Source of the DNA: Mycobacterium kiyosense
GTDB taxonomy: Bacteria > Actinomycetota > Actinomycetes > Mycobacteriales > Mycobacteriaceae
DNA: 64,000 nucleotides
Assembly (NCBI GenBank): GCA_021654635.1
Contig: AP025179.1
Span: 1,178,001-1,242,000, forward strand
Direction of reading: 5' to 3'
Shown piece by piece: positions 18,050 to 27,104 of the stretch; position 1 is the first letter of the stretch, and each line of letters starts with the position of its first letter. Made by a program: the position numbers and the translations under genes. The notes beneath the pieces were generated by a model. The model was given only the letters and a program-made list of their open reading frames with translations, searched no databases and had not been told where the DNA came from.

Positions 18050-20085
18050 CTCACCAGTGCACCCCGGGGCACCAGCCGCACCGCCCGCCGGAGCGGGCGC
18101 GGTGCGGTGACCGTCCGCAGCGCGCGCACCGGCCGCTTCGGGCGGCGTCGCGGTGCCGGCGGGGACGCCGGGGTTGCTGGAACAGGTTGTGCGACAGGGG
18201 TTTGCACCTCGGTCGCCCCGCGGGCAGCTGCCGAGTCGGGGTAGCCCAGATAGAGCTGATGCAGGATCCGCCGCGAAATCCGGGGCACGAAGTAGTTACC
18301 CGCTTCGGCCAGGGTGCCCATCGGGGTGTCGATCCGTCGGGGCTTGTCCACCAACCCGCGCACCACCATCGCGGCCGCACGTTCGGGGCTGATCGCCGGC
18401 ACCGGGTTGAGCCGCTTGGACGGCGCGATCATCGGGGTGCGCACCAGCGGCATATGGATGTTGGTGAACGTGATGTGGTCGGACAGCGTCTCGGTGGACA
18501 CCACGTCGGCGAACGCATCCAGGGCCGCCTTGGTGGGCAGATACGAGCTGTACTTCGGGTTGCGTGCCTGCACGCCGGCGCTGGAGACGTTGACGACGTG
18601 GCCGAACCGGCGATCCCGCCAATGCGGGAGCAGCGCCAGCACCATCCGCACCGCGCCGAAGTAGTTGACCGCCATCACCCGTTCGTAATCGTGCAGGCGC
18701 TCGGTGGAGTTGACCACCGAACGGCGGATCGACCGGCCGGCGTTGTTCACCAGATAGTCGACGTGGCCGAAGCGGCCCAGGATGTCTTTGACGGTGTGCT
18801 CGACCGATGCGGAGTCGGTGACGTCGCAGGTGAAGGCGTATGCCTGGCCTCCGTCGGCGCGGATCTCGGCGACCAGCTGGTCGAGGGCCTCGGCGTTGCG
18901 GGCCAGCGCGAACACGGTTGCACCGCGGGCGGCGACCGCGATGGCCGACGCCCGGCCGATCCCACTGGACGCACCGGTGATGATGACGTGCCGCCCCACC
19001 AGGGCACCGCGCGGATCGTCGCGGCGGGCCCGGTCGGGATCGAGGTGCTCGGCCCAGTACCGCCACAACTTCGGCGCGTACGAGGCGAACTCGGGCACCG
19101 CAATCCCGGTGTCCTGCAATGCTTTTTGTGTCTCGTCGCTGACGAAGGTGGGTGCCAGGTCGACGACGTCGAGCACCTCGGCGGGAATCCCCAGCTGGGT
19201 GGCCGCCATGTTGCGCACCACCTTGGCGCGCCCGCTGGCCTTGAGCACCGAGGTGGCCATCGAGCGCGGCAGCGCGCCACGCAGCGCCGGCAGCCCGGCT
19301 TCGCGCGCGATCCCGCGGTAGATGCCGCGCAGGCCGATGGTCTTGGGTGCGGTCAGATGGAAGGTGCGCTGATCCAGGCCGTCGGTATGGATGAGCGCGA
19401 CCATCGCGTCGGCCACGTAGTCGACCGGGACGACGTTGGTTCGCCCGGTGTCGGGCAGCAGCATCGGCGTGAACCGCGGCAACACCGCCAGCTTCGCCAG
19501 CAGCCCGAAGAAGTAGTACGGCCCGTCGATCTTGTCCATTTCGCCGGTGCGCGAGTCCCCGACCACCACGGCCGGGCGGTAGATGCGGTACCGCAGCCCC
19601 TGGGCGGCCCTGACCAGGGCCTCGGCCTCGAACTTCGTCCGGTGATACGGCGTCGGCAGGTGCTGGTCGACGTCGAAGTCGTCCTCGGTGTACTCGCCGC
19701 GGTAGTCGCCGGCCACCGCGATTGACGACACATGGTGCAAGGTGGCGTCGAGTCGCTGTGCCAGCGCGATGACGGCGCGGGTGCCGTCGACGTTCGCGGC
19801 CCGCTGCGCCGCCTCGGCGGCGGTGATGTCGTAGATCGCCGCACAGTGCACAACGTGGTCGACGTGACCCAGCTCGGCTACCCTCTGCTCGCTCAGATCC
19901 AGCGCGGGCAGCTCGCCGACCAGCGGCTTCACCCGGTCGTCCCAGTCCAGCGAAAGGCGCTCGAAGCGGCCCAGCGACGCGCGCCGCACCAGCACCCACA
20001 CCTGTGCCTGGGGATCGGACTCCAACAGACGGGCAACCACTCGGCGACCAATAAACCCGGTACCGCCGGTAACGACATACCGCAT
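18013..20085 (-). CDS. acrA1: AcrA1-like multidomain fatty acyl-CoA reductase
   Basis: This large cytosolic protein of about 690 residues has two reductase domains. The N-terminal extended-SDR domain opens with [14 protein letters not shown] and has a YHRTKFEAE catalytic stretch. The second, classical SDR domain has [10 protein letters not shown] and [11 protein letters not shown]. This is the layout of Rv3391 (AcrA1) and of fatty acyl-CoA reductases that make fatty aldehydes or alcohols. I start at ATG 20085 (MRYVVTGG); ATG 20094 is in frame three codons earlier. As written the last residues overlap the convergent cmaA1 by 37 bp. One base fewer in the CCCC/GGGG run at 18062-18069 would instead end the protein in PGVHW or PRVHW at 18051, just past cmaA1. 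Confidence 0.85.
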   Translation of the reverse strand: MRYVVTGGTGFIGRRVVARLLESDPQAQVWVLVRRASLGRFERLSLDWDDRVKPLVGELPALDLSEQRVAELGHVDHVVHCAAIYDITAAEAAQRAANVDGTRAVIALAQRLDATLHHVSSIAVAGDYRGEYTEDDFDVDQHLPTPYHRTKFEAEALVRAAQGLRYRIYRPAVVVGDSRTGEMDKIDGPYYFFGLLAKLAVLPRFTPMLLPDTGRTNVVPVDYVADAMVALIHTDGLDQRTFHLTAPKTIGLRGIYRGIAREAGLPALRGALPRSMATSVLKASGRAKVVRNMAATQLGIPAEVLDVVDLAPTFVSDETQKALQDTGIAVPEFASYAPKLWRYWAEHLDPDRARRDDPRGALVGRHVIITGASSGIGRASAIAVAARGATVFALARNAEALDQLVAEIRADGGQAYAFTCDVTDSASVEHTVKDILGRFGHVDYLVNNAGRSIRRSVVNSTERLHDYERVMAVNYFGAVRMVLALLPHWRDRRFGHVVNVSSAGVQARNPKYSSYLPTKAALDAFADVVSTETLSDHITFTNIHMPLVRTPMIAPSKRLNPVPAISPERAAAMVVRGLVDKPRRIDTPMGTLAEAGNYFVPRISRRILHQLYLGYPDSAAARGATEVQTPVAQPVPATPASPPAPRRRPKRPVRALRTVTAPRPLRRAVRLVPRGALVSQASQVNWLTSM

Positions 20086-20147
20086 GCCGCCCATCGTGGC
20101 GGCATCACACCGCCCGCGTCAACCCCCGTGTAATCAAGTAATCAAGG

Positions 20148-20861
20148 TCAGCTGAAGCTGCGCACGCCGTCCCACTCCACCATCGTCCACCCGGTGGTCG
20201 GGCTTCCGGTGACCACCACGCGTCCGACGTTGGGCAACGGATGGGTGCTCAGCAGACCGGTTTTGGGATTCTTGACGTTCATCAGCGTCCACACCATGAT
20301 CGCGTTCCCCTGCGAGAACACCACGGGCTTGTGGTGGCCGCTGTCGTAGATCTTGCGGATCGCGGCGGAGAACTGCGAGTTGAAGTCGGAGCCGTTGATC
20401 GAGCCGGGGATGGCATTCTGCACGTCGCCGTCCACCACCCAGTGGGTGGGCGCCAGCATGTAGGTGCTGTTCGACATCGACTCCGGCTTGCCGTTGAACC
20501 AGCCGGCGTTGATCGACCGCAGGCCCTGCACCACCTCGGCCTGCCTGCCGATGCTGCCGGCCAGCGGGGCCGCGGTCTGCTGATCGGCGGCCATCGGCGA
20601 GGTGTAGACGCTGTCGAAGTCGTTGTGCCCTTGGTGGGCGAGCTGCTGGGCCTGGCCCTGTCCGTCGGGGGTGAGCCCGGGGCCGGGCTCGGCGGTGTCG
20701 ATGATCCCGTCGGCGTTGGCCTGGGACTGCGCGTTGCGGATGAAGGTCAACGTGATGCTGCGTGCCTGCGGGCTGCCGCCACCGCAGGCGCCGACCAGGA
20801 CGGCGGCGACCAGCACGGTCAAGACTTTGGGAGCCGTCCGGATCATGCTGCGCATCACCAT
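20148..20861 (-). CDS. lpqD: LpqD-like lipoprotein, degenerate phosphoglycerate-mutase fold
   Basis: This 237-residue protein has a lipoprotein signal: a basic start, a hydrophobic stretch and lipobox LVGAC with Cys26. It should be anchored outside the cytoplasmic membrane. The rest resembles the histidine phosphatase (phosphoglycerate mutase) fold: TLTFIRNAQSQANADGIIDT, LTPDGQGQAQQL, DSVYTSPMAADQQTA. The defining RHG is replaced by Arg42-Asn43-Ala44 and the second His region reads VFSQGNA, so both catalytic histidines seem absent. It is therefore probably not a phosphatase, as in M. tuberculosis LpqD. ATG 20855 is an alternative start. It is divergent from htdY. Confidence 0.85.
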   Translation of the reverse strand: MVMRSMIRTAPKVLTVLVAAVLVGACGGGSPQARSITLTFIRNAQSQANADGIIDTAEPGPGLTPDGQGQAQQLAHQGHNDFDSVYTSPMAADQQTAAPLAGSIGRQAEVVQGLRSINAGWFNGKPESMSNSTYMLAPTHWVVDGDVQNAIPGSINGSDFNSQFSAAIRKIYDSGHHKPVVFSQGNAIMVWTLMNVKNPKTGLLSTHPLPNVGRVVVTGSPTTGWTMVEWDGVRSFS

Positions 20862-20974
20862 GGCGATAGCCTGCCCTGCCGATGCCGTCGGTGGGAAGGG
20901 TTTGCGAGGCTTAGGTCACACAAATGACGTGATTTAGTGATTTCGGGACCCGTCCAGCAACCAAGGAGACCTGC

Positions 20975-21844
20975 ATGGCGATCGACCCCAAGGCCGTCGG
21001 CGCGACCACCGAACCGCAGCTGTTCGAGTGGACCGACCGGGACACCCTGCTGTACGCGATCGGAGTCGGCGCCGGGCTCGACGAATTGGCTTTCACCACC
21101 GAGAACAGTCACGACATCCCGCAGCAGGTGTTGCCGACCTACGCGGTGATCTGCTGCCCCGCGTTCGCGGCGGCCGGCAAGGTCGGATCGTTCAACTGGG
21201 CCATGCTGCTGCACGGTTCGCAGACCGTCCGGCTACACGCGCCGCTGCCGCCGGCGGGGAAGCTGTCGGTGGCGACCGAGGTCGTCGACATCCAGGACAA
21301 AGGCGAAGGCAAGAACGCCGTGCTGATGCTGCGCGGTGTCGGTACCGACCCGGACACCGGGACGGTGGTGGCCGAGACACTGACCAACCTGGTGATCCGG
21401 GGCGAGGGCGGGTTCGGCGGCGAGAAGGGCGAACGGGCCGCCGCACCGGAATTCCCCGACCGCGAACCCGACACGCGGGTCGACCTGCCCACCCGCGAGG
21501 ACCAGGCCCTGATCTACCGGCTGTCCGGGGACCGCAACCCCCTGCACAGCGACCCCTGGTTCGCCACCAACCTGGCCGGCTTCCCCCGGCCGATCCTGCA
21601 CGGCCTGTGCACCTACGGCGTGGCGGGCCGCGCCCTGGTCGCCGAGTTGGGCAACGGCGTCGCCGCCAACATCACCTCGATCGCCGCCCGGTTCACCAAG
21701 CCGGTGTTCCCCGGCGAGACATTGTCCACCTCGATCTGGAAGACCGAGCCGGGCAAGGCCCTGTTTCGCACCGAAGCCTCGGGTGCCGAAGGTCTGGGCG
21801 CGCGCGTGGTGCTCGACGACGGTGAGGTGGAGTACAGCGATTAG
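20975..21844 (+). CDS. htdY: (R)-specific enoyl-CoA hydratase / 3-hydroxyacyl-thioester dehydratase, MaoC type
   Basis: This 289-residue double hot-dog protein matches Rv3389c (HtdY). The hydratase-2 motif in the C-terminal half has the catalytic Asp and His (YRLSGDRNPLHSDPWFA), followed by FPRPILHGLCTYG. The N-terminal half is the degenerate hot dog typical of eukaryote-like MaoC dehydratases. It hydrates or dehydrates trans-2-enoyl and (R)-3-hydroxyacyl thioesters, probably in beta-oxidation or fatty-acid modification. AAGGAG precedes the ATG at 20975. It is divergent from lpqD, and its stop overlaps by four bases the end of the convergent permease gene. Confidence 0.88.
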   Translation: MAIDPKAVGATTEPQLFEWTDRDTLLYAIGVGAGLDELAFTTENSHDIPQQVLPTYAVICCPAFAAAGKVGSFNWAMLLHGSQTVRLHAPLPPAGKLSVATEVVDIQDKGEGKNAVLMLRGVGTDPDTGTVVAETLTNLVIRGEGGFGGEKGERAAAPEFPDREPDTRVDLPTREDQALIYRLSGDRNPLHSDPWFATNLAGFPRPILHGLCTYGVAGRALVAELGNGVAANITSIAARFTKPVFPGETLSTSIWKTEPGKALFRTEASGAEGLGARVVLDDGEVEYSD

Positions 21845-23223
21845 CTCGACTCGGTCCGGTCCGCGGATCGGTAGTAGTGCACGTAGGCCGCGGCGGGCAC
21901 CGCCACGAAGGTGAGCGCGAGCAGCACGATCGAGAAATAGTTCGCACCGCCCTGCGGCGTGAGCACCAGCGTGCGGTAGTCGAACGACACCGCCAGCGCG
22001 CCCGAGATGAGTACCGCCGCCACCGGTAAAACCTTGTCGGTGAACAGGTTTCGCCGGACATCGGCGTGATCGGCGGACGGGCTGCGCGCCAGTTCCATCA
22101 ACGCGATCGGCACGATGATGAATTGGATGAACCGGGCGATCACGGCCAGCCCGATCAGGTTGTCGTTGTCGAAACGCAGCGCCAGCGGAAACGCCAGCGC
22201 CAGCGCCGCGGTAACGCCGAACGCCGCCATCGGAACCCCGAACCGGTTCTTGCGGGAAAGTCGCACCGGCAGCGTCCCGGTGTCCGACAATGCCGACCAC
22301 AGCCGTGGCGCGCCGAACGAGGCGGCCACGTTGATGCCGAACATCGACACCAGGGCGCCCAGCACGACGATGGTGCGCAACGCGTCGTTTTCGATCGCAG
22401 CGGCCAGTTTCACGGTGTCGCGCGACCCGACGATCTTGTCCGAGCCCAGCAGCATCGCCACCGTCACCGCGAGCACGTAGACGGTCCCGACGGCGGCGAT
22501 CGCCAGCGGGATGGCCCGGGGCAGGGTGCGTTCGGGCTGGTGCATCTCTTCGGCGGCGTTGGCGATCGACTCGAAACCGGTGAAGGCGTACAGCGCCGCC
22601 ACCGTGGCCAGGACCAGGCCGCTCACCGTGCTCTGGCCCAGTTCGACGAAACCCAGCAGCGCGTACGGGGCGGGGCGATAGACATCCGGGGCGCTCGCGT
22701 CGGCGTAGTTGTTCACGTGCTGGGCCGCCACGATCCACAGGCCGCCCAGGATGAACACCGACAGCGCGAAAACCTTTCCCAGTGTGGATATTCCGTTGGC
22801 CCACCGGATGACCCGGTTGCCGAACAGGTTGATGGTCAACAACACCGCGACGAAGCCCAGGAAGGTCAGCGTCTTGACACTGAACAACTCTGTATCTTCA
22901 GACCAATGTCGCTGTGGAAAAACGACTTTCAACAGCGTCGAGACGAACAGCGACGCCAGCACACCCCACGCGATCGAGGCGATCACCGCGTGCGTGACGC
23001 CGACGTAGATGGCCAGGCGCTGCCCGAACGCGGCATTGGTGTAGGCGTAGGAGGCGCCGTTGGTCCGGACGTATCGGGCGGCCGTGGCGAAGACCATGGC
23101 CATGATGCCGGCGAACAACCCGGCCAGGACGTAGGCCAGCGGCGCCAGGGGACCGGCGAGCTTGATCACCGCGCCGGGAGTCAGGAAGATGCCCGCTCCG
23201 ATGATCGCGTTGATCCCGAGCAT
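21841..23223 (-). CDS. APC-superfamily amino acid permease, start uncertain
   Basis: This integral membrane transporter has about twelve hydrophobic segments and the APC helix-1 motif GINAIIGAGIFLTPG, followed by the YAFTGFESIANAAEEM helix-6 signature. It should exchange or symport amino acids or amines. The ATG at 23223 falls inside helix 1 and would drop its basic cap (IRKLGFRSVV). An AAGGAGG site lies just upstream of the in-frame ATC at 23253, and an in-frame TGA follows about 12 codons further up, so translation may begin at ATC 23253 or a base may be missing. It is convergent with htdY, overlapping by four bases. The substrate is unknown. Confidence 0.82.
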   Translation of the reverse strand: MLGINAIIGAGIFLTPGAVIKLAGPLAPLAYVLAGLFAGIMAMVFATAARYVRTNGASYAYTNAAFGQRLAIYVGVTHAVIASIAWGVLASLFVSTLLKVVFPQRHWSEDTELFSVKTLTFLGFVAVLLTINLFGNRVIRWANGISTLGKVFALSVFILGGLWIVAAQHVNNYADASAPDVYRPAPYALLGFVELGQSTVSGLVLATVAALYAFTGFESIANAAEEMHQPERTLPRAIPLAIAAVGTVYVLAVTVAMLLGSDKIVGSRDTVKLAAAIENDALRTIVVLGALVSMFGINVAASFGAPRLWSALSDTGTLPVRLSRKNRFGVPMAAFGVTAALALAFPLALRFDNDNLIGLAVIARFIQFIIVPIALMELARSPSADHADVRRNLFTDKVLPVAAVLISGALAVSFDYRTLVLTPQGGANYFSIVLLALTFVAVPAAAYVHYYRSADRTESS

Positions 23224-23445
23224 GACGACGCTGCGGAAGCCGAGCTTGCGGATCGCGTGCCCTCCTTGACCGTTGCCGGCCCGGGGTCAGGGCTGGTCGA
23301 CTCCGTTCGTACCACGCGTGTGGAACTGTGCCGCGAGATGCCCGCCGACGGCTGGCCCGCGCAGGCCATTCTTGGCGCGTGCGGCCCAGGCCTTGCGGGG
23401 AGTACAGCGCCGATACTCGGGTTGAGCGGCGAATCTGGAGGAGCC

Positions 23446-23652
23446 ATGCACGTTACCGTCGACTACAACCTGTGCGAAGGCCACGGTCAGTGCCTGCTCG
23501 CGGCGCCCGACGTCTTCGACCTGCCCGACGGCTCCGACCAGGTGGTGATCCTCGACCCCGATCCACCCGAGAGTGAGTACGACGCTGTGGTGCGTGCCGC
23601 GGCCATGTGTCCGGCCCAGGCGTTGCGTATCGATCGGCCTGGCACCGGATAG
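23446..23652 (+). CDS. Small 3Fe-4S ferredoxin of the P450-partner type
   Basis: This 68-residue ferredoxin has the pattern Cys-x5-Cys (CEGHGQC) and a later CP (AAMCPAQAL), the three-cysteine arrangement of mycobacterial 3Fe-4S ferredoxins that deliver electrons to cytochromes P450. It starts at ATG 23446 behind GGAGGA. A P450 gene lies about 2.2 kb downstream on the same strand, beyond the two-component genes, and is the obvious candidate partner. It ends 11 bp before the convergent response regulator gene. Confidence 0.88.
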   Translation: MHVTVDYNLCEGHGQCLLAAPDVFDLPDGSDQVVILDPDPPESEYDAVVRAAAMCPAQALRIDRPGTG

Positions 23653-23663
23653 TTCAGTGGTGC

Positions 23664-24326
23664 CTATCCGGCCGCTGGGTCGTCGAGGATGCCGCACTGC
23701 CCGGCCAGGGCGGCAGCGGCGATCCGGGTTCCGACGCCGAGTTTGTGCAGCAGCGAGGCCACCATCCGCTTGGCGGTGCGCTCCGAGACCACCATCCGGG
23801 TGGCGATGTCTGCCATTTCCATCCCACTCGACACCAGCGTCCACAGTTTGACCTCCGCCGGTGTCAGCGAATCCAATAGCGCCGCAGCGGGTTTGCGGGT
23901 GTGTGACAGCAACGAGTCCAGCAGCATCGGATCGAGCACCCGCAACCCCGACGCGATCGTCTGCAGGGGGCCGACCAGTGCCTCGGGGCGGAGCGTCTTC
24001 GACAGGAATCCGTCGGCACCGGCACGCAGTGCGTCCTCGGCCAACTGCGGGTCACCGGTGCCGGACAGGGCCAGAATCCTGGTCCGGGGATGGCGGGCCT
24101 TGATGTGGCGGATGGCCGCCACGCCGCCCAGTGGCGGCATCGACAGGTCGACGATCGCGATATCGGCGTGGCAGGACCCGACGAGATCGGACGCTTCCTC
24201 GACGAAGGTGGTGCGCCCGCCGATGACGAATTGCTCGCCCCAGTCCCGGGTCAACAGCAGCTGCAAACCTTCGGCGAACAGTTCGTGGTCGTCGACGATC
24301 ACCACCACCAGCGGCTTGTGGTTCAC
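23664..24326 (-). CDS. NarL/LuxR-family response regulator
   Basis: This 220-residue two-component regulator has an N-terminal receiver domain with the acidic pair Asp12-Asp13 (VDDHE), phospho-acceptor Asp60 (AIVDLSMPP) and Lys in SKTLRPE. The C-terminal LuxR helix-turn-helix (LTPAEVKLWTLVSSGMEM, VVSERTAKRMVASLLHKLGV) binds DNA. It is divergent from the histidine kinase gene at 24402, with about 75 bp between the starts, so the pair is probably cognate. The neighbouring ferredoxin, P450 and alcohol dehydrogenase genes are plausible targets, but no shared operator was found. Confidence 0.88.
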   Translation of the reverse strand: MNHKPLVVVIVDDHELFAEGLQLLLTRDWGEQFVIGGRTTFVEEASDLVGSCHADIAIVDLSMPPLGGVAAIRHIKARHPRTRILALSGTGDPQLAEDALRAGADGFLSKTLRPEALVGPLQTIASGLRVLDPMLLDSLLSHTRKPAAALLDSLTPAEVKLWTLVSSGMEMADIATRMVVSERTAKRMVASLLHKLGVGTRIAAAALAGQCGILDDPAAG

Positions 24327-24388
24327 CCGCCGGATCGTAGCTCCACCGAGCGGCGAGGTGAGCTATATCGGTGCCTGGCGACGCTGGC

Positions 24389-24394
24389 TAGGGT
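24389..24394 (+). promoter_or_regulatory. -10 element of a probable leaderless sensor-kinase transcript
   Basis: TAGGGT ends seven bases before the GTG start at 24402, with no ribosome site between. Confidence 0.5.
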
Positions 24395-24401
24395 CGTGCC
24401 G

Positions 24402-25706
24402 GTGACCACCTTGCGACGAATGGGCGCGCTGCTGGTCCCCGCCGGGGACACCGACGGGTACGGGTTGGCCCGCGTGGTGGTGGCGGTGCGGGTGGCGGTG
24501 GTGGTGTCCATCGGCATCCTGGTCGCGGTCGGGCCGGACTGGATGCGCCGGTACGTAGTCGTACTGGCCGTGGCGCTGACCGTGGCACTGTGCTACGCCG
24601 CCGTGCTGATGGCCCACCCCCGCGCCGAGGTCCGTCGCACCCGCTTTGGCTGGCTGGTGTCGGCGCTGGACGCGGTACTCACCTTGGCGCTGATCTGGTT
24701 GACCGGCGGCGGGGCCAGCCCGGTCGCCCTGGTCCTGGTGCTGGTGGTGATCGCCTCCGCGGCGCGGCTGAGATTTCTTGAATGCCTTTGTCTTTCGGTG
24801 GTTTTGGGGATGGCTTACCTGGTCGTGGTGCTGCTGCCGGCGCCGACGGGACCGACGGCACTGTCCGGGCTCGTCCAAGGGATGTGGTGGGCGCTGTACG
24901 TGGTGTTCGTCGCGGTGCTCAGCGGCGGGCTGTCGGTATTGGCCGAACGCGAACACCGGTCGCGGGTGCGTGCCCTGGTGGAAGCCGAGGCCGAGCACGC
25001 CGCGGCGGAGGAAGAACGGGACCTGCGCGCCCGGCTGCTGCGCTCCTATGCGGCCCAGCGCGAAGGTCTGCAGGTGGTGCTGCACGAGTTCCGCACGCCG
25101 GTCGCTTCGCTGGACGCGCTGGCGGGTGCGCTGACCGACTCGACGCCGATGTCGCCGGCGGACCGTGACGCCGCGATTCGACTCGCCGGCCGGCATGCCC
25201 GACATCTGTCCGACATGCTCGACGCGTTGTCGGATGTGAACCTCAGCAGGCAGCCGGCGTTCTCGTCGGGCCGGGTGCGGCGGGTGGATCTACGTGATCT
25301 GGTCGCCGAAGCCGGTGACGCGGCCGGAGTCCGGCCGCCGCGACTGCAGGTCAGCACGATCGGCGAGATACCGCCCATCCAGGTGGACGCCCAGGGCCTG
25401 CGCCGGGTGTTGACGAACCTGCTGGAGAACGCGGCCCGGCACGGCCGCGAACGCCCCATCGACGTGGAGTGCGAATGTCGCGGCGGTCAGTTGCGGGTGT
25501 CGGTGCTCGACCGCGGACCCGGCGTGCCGCAAGAGGATCTGAAGGCCATGACCGATAAGTTCGTCAGCCTCTCGGACCGCCGCGGCACCGCCGGTCTGGG
25601 GTTGTGGATCGTTACCCAGATCGTGGAAGCCCTCGGCGGCACAGTGCAATTCGCCACCCGCGCCGAAGGCGGCCTGACGGCGTCCATCGCCATTCCGGTG
25701 AGCTGA
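24402..25706 (+). CDS. Membrane sensor histidine kinase
   Basis: The protein has 434 residues. Its N-terminal half holds about five hydrophobic helices and no large extracytoplasmic domain. A charged coiled segment (AEREHRSRVRALVEAEAEHAAAEEE) follows, then the H-box with His228 (LHEFRTPVASL), the N-box LTNLLENAARHG, and G-boxes DRGPGVP and GTAGLGLWIV. It is an ordinary HisKA/HATPase_c kinase that would phosphorylate the divergent response regulator. The lack of a periplasmic domain suggests it senses a membrane or intramembrane signal. The start is GTG 24402; longer upstream readings run through the regulator's promoter and gene. Confidence 0.88.
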   Translation: MTTLRRMGALLVPAGDTDGYGLARVVVAVRVAVVVSIGILVAVGPDWMRRYVVVLAVALTVALCYAAVLMAHPRAEVRRTRFGWLVSALDAVLTLALIWLTGGGASPVALVLVLVVIASAARLRFLECLCLSVVLGMAYLVVVLLPAPTGPTALSGLVQGMWWALYVVFVAVLSGGLSVLAEREHRSRVRALVEAEAEHAAAEEERDLRARLLRSYAAQREGLQVVLHEFRTPVASLDALAGALTDSTPMSPADRDAAIRLAGRHARHLSDMLDALSDVNLSRQPAFSSGRVRRVDLRDLVAEAGDAAGVRPPRLQVSTIGEIPPIQVDAQGLRRVLTNLLENAARHGRERPIDVECECRGGQLRVSVLDRGPGVPQEDLKAMTDKFVSLSDRRGTAGLGLWIVTQIVEALGGTVQFATRAEGGLTASIAIPVS

Positions 25707-25818
25707 GCCGCATCCAGGCGCCGACAACGTGGCCCGTGCGGGCCGTGGGTTGGCCCGCAGGGCTCCACTTTCGCGCGGCCCGGTGACCAAGACTGGCCAC
25801 AGCCTGAAAGGACCCGCA

Positions 25819-27087
25819 ATGACGACCGCCACCCCGACCTACCGAAACATCGACCTGAGCGACAAGGACTTCTGGGCGCGCCCGCACGAGGAGCGTGACG
25901 AAGCCTTCGCGGTGTTGCGCCGGGAGAACCCCGTGCCGTGGAGCCGGCCCGCCGACTCCGACCTGCTGCCGGCCGAACAGAACACCAAGGGTTTCTGGTC
26001 GCTGACAAAGCAGGAGGACATCCGCTTCGCCAGCCGTCATCCGGAGATCTTTTCCTCCGCCCAGGGCATCACCATGGAGGATTTCCCGCCGGAGATGATC
26101 CACATCGCGCAGTCCTTCATCGCGATGGATGCACCGCGGCACACCCAGCTGCGTGGCATCACCATGGATGCATTCAAACCGCGCAACCTGCGTCGGCTGC
26201 AGGGCTGGATCCAGGGTCACGCCCGCGACTTGATCTCCGAGATGTCCCACCTGGGCGAAGGCGATTTCGTGGAACTGGTGTCGGTCAAGCTGCCCGCCCG
26301 CATCTTCGCCAGCTTCTTCGGGCTGCCGCCCGGCGAGGTCCACGAGAAGACGATCAGCGCCGCGCAACGGCTGCTCGGCTGGACCGACCCCGAGGTGCGC
26401 GGCGACCGCACCGCTCTGGAATTGTTCGCCGGCGCGGTGCTGGACCTGCACGAGACCGCATCGGTGCTGATTCCCGAACGGCGGGCACACCCGGCCGACG
26501 ACCTGGTCAGCTGGATGGTGCAGGCCGAATTCGACGGCGAGAAAATGAGCGACGACGAGCTCAAGGCTTTCTTCACCCTGCTCGCCGTGGCCGCCAACGA
26601 CACCACCCGGCACGCCTCCGCCCAGGCGATCCACGCCTTCTCCAAGTTCCCCGAACAGCGCGACCTGCTGGTCGCCGACGTCGAGGGCCGGGTGGACCTG
26701 GCCGTCGAGGAAGTCCTGCGGTGGGCTTCGCCCCTGCTGCACATGCGGCGCACCGCCACCCGGGACATCACCCTGCGCGGCTCGGACATCAAAGCCGGCG
26801 ACAAGGTGGTGCTCTGGTACATCTCGGGTAACCGTGACGAGGACGTCTTCCACAACCCGTTCGAATTCGACATCTTCCGCAACCCCAACCCGCACATCGC
26901 GTTCGGTGGCGGCGGCCCGCACTTCTGCCTGGGCGCGGCACTGGCGCGCACCATGCTGCGCTCACTGCTGACCGAGGTCTACACCCGCATCCCCGACATT
27001 TCCGCGCCCGAGCCGCATTTCCAGGTGGCCAACTTCATCAACGGCATCAACAGCCTGCCCGCCACCTGGACACCCGAGCAGCGCTGA
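25819..27087 (+). CDS. Cytochrome P450
   Basis: This soluble bacterial P450 of 422 residues has the I-helix oxygen-activation motif AANDTTRH, ExxR in EEVLR, and the heme-ligand loop FGGGGPHFCLG with Cys370. AAAGGA precedes the ATG. The ATRDITLRGSDIKAGDKVVLWYISGNRDEDVF segment resembles mycobacterial CYPs acting on steroids or fatty acids, but I cannot assign a CYP number. The alcohol dehydrogenase gene follows 17 bp later, so the two probably form an operon for hydroxylation and then oxidation of one substrate. The 3Fe-4S ferredoxin at 23446 is the likely electron donor. Confidence 0.92.
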   Translation: MTTATPTYRNIDLSDKDFWARPHEERDEAFAVLRRENPVPWSRPADSDLLPAEQNTKGFWSLTKQEDIRFASRHPEIFSSAQGITMEDFPPEMIHIAQSFIAMDAPRHTQLRGITMDAFKPRNLRRLQGWIQGHARDLISEMSHLGEGDFVELVSVKLPARIFASFFGLPPGEVHEKTISAAQRLLGWTDPEVRGDRTALELFAGAVLDLHETASVLIPERRAHPADDLVSWMVQAEFDGEKMSDDELKAFFTLLAVAANDTTRHASAQAIHAFSKFPEQRDLLVADVEGRVDLAVEEVLRWASPLLHMRRTATRDITLRGSDIKAGDKVVLWYISGNRDEDVFHNPFEFDIFRNPNPHIAFGGGGPHFCLGAALARTMLRSLLTEVYTRIPDISAPEPHFQVANFINGINSLPATWTPEQR

Positions 27088-27104
27088 GCTGGAAGGAAGA
27101 TCGC

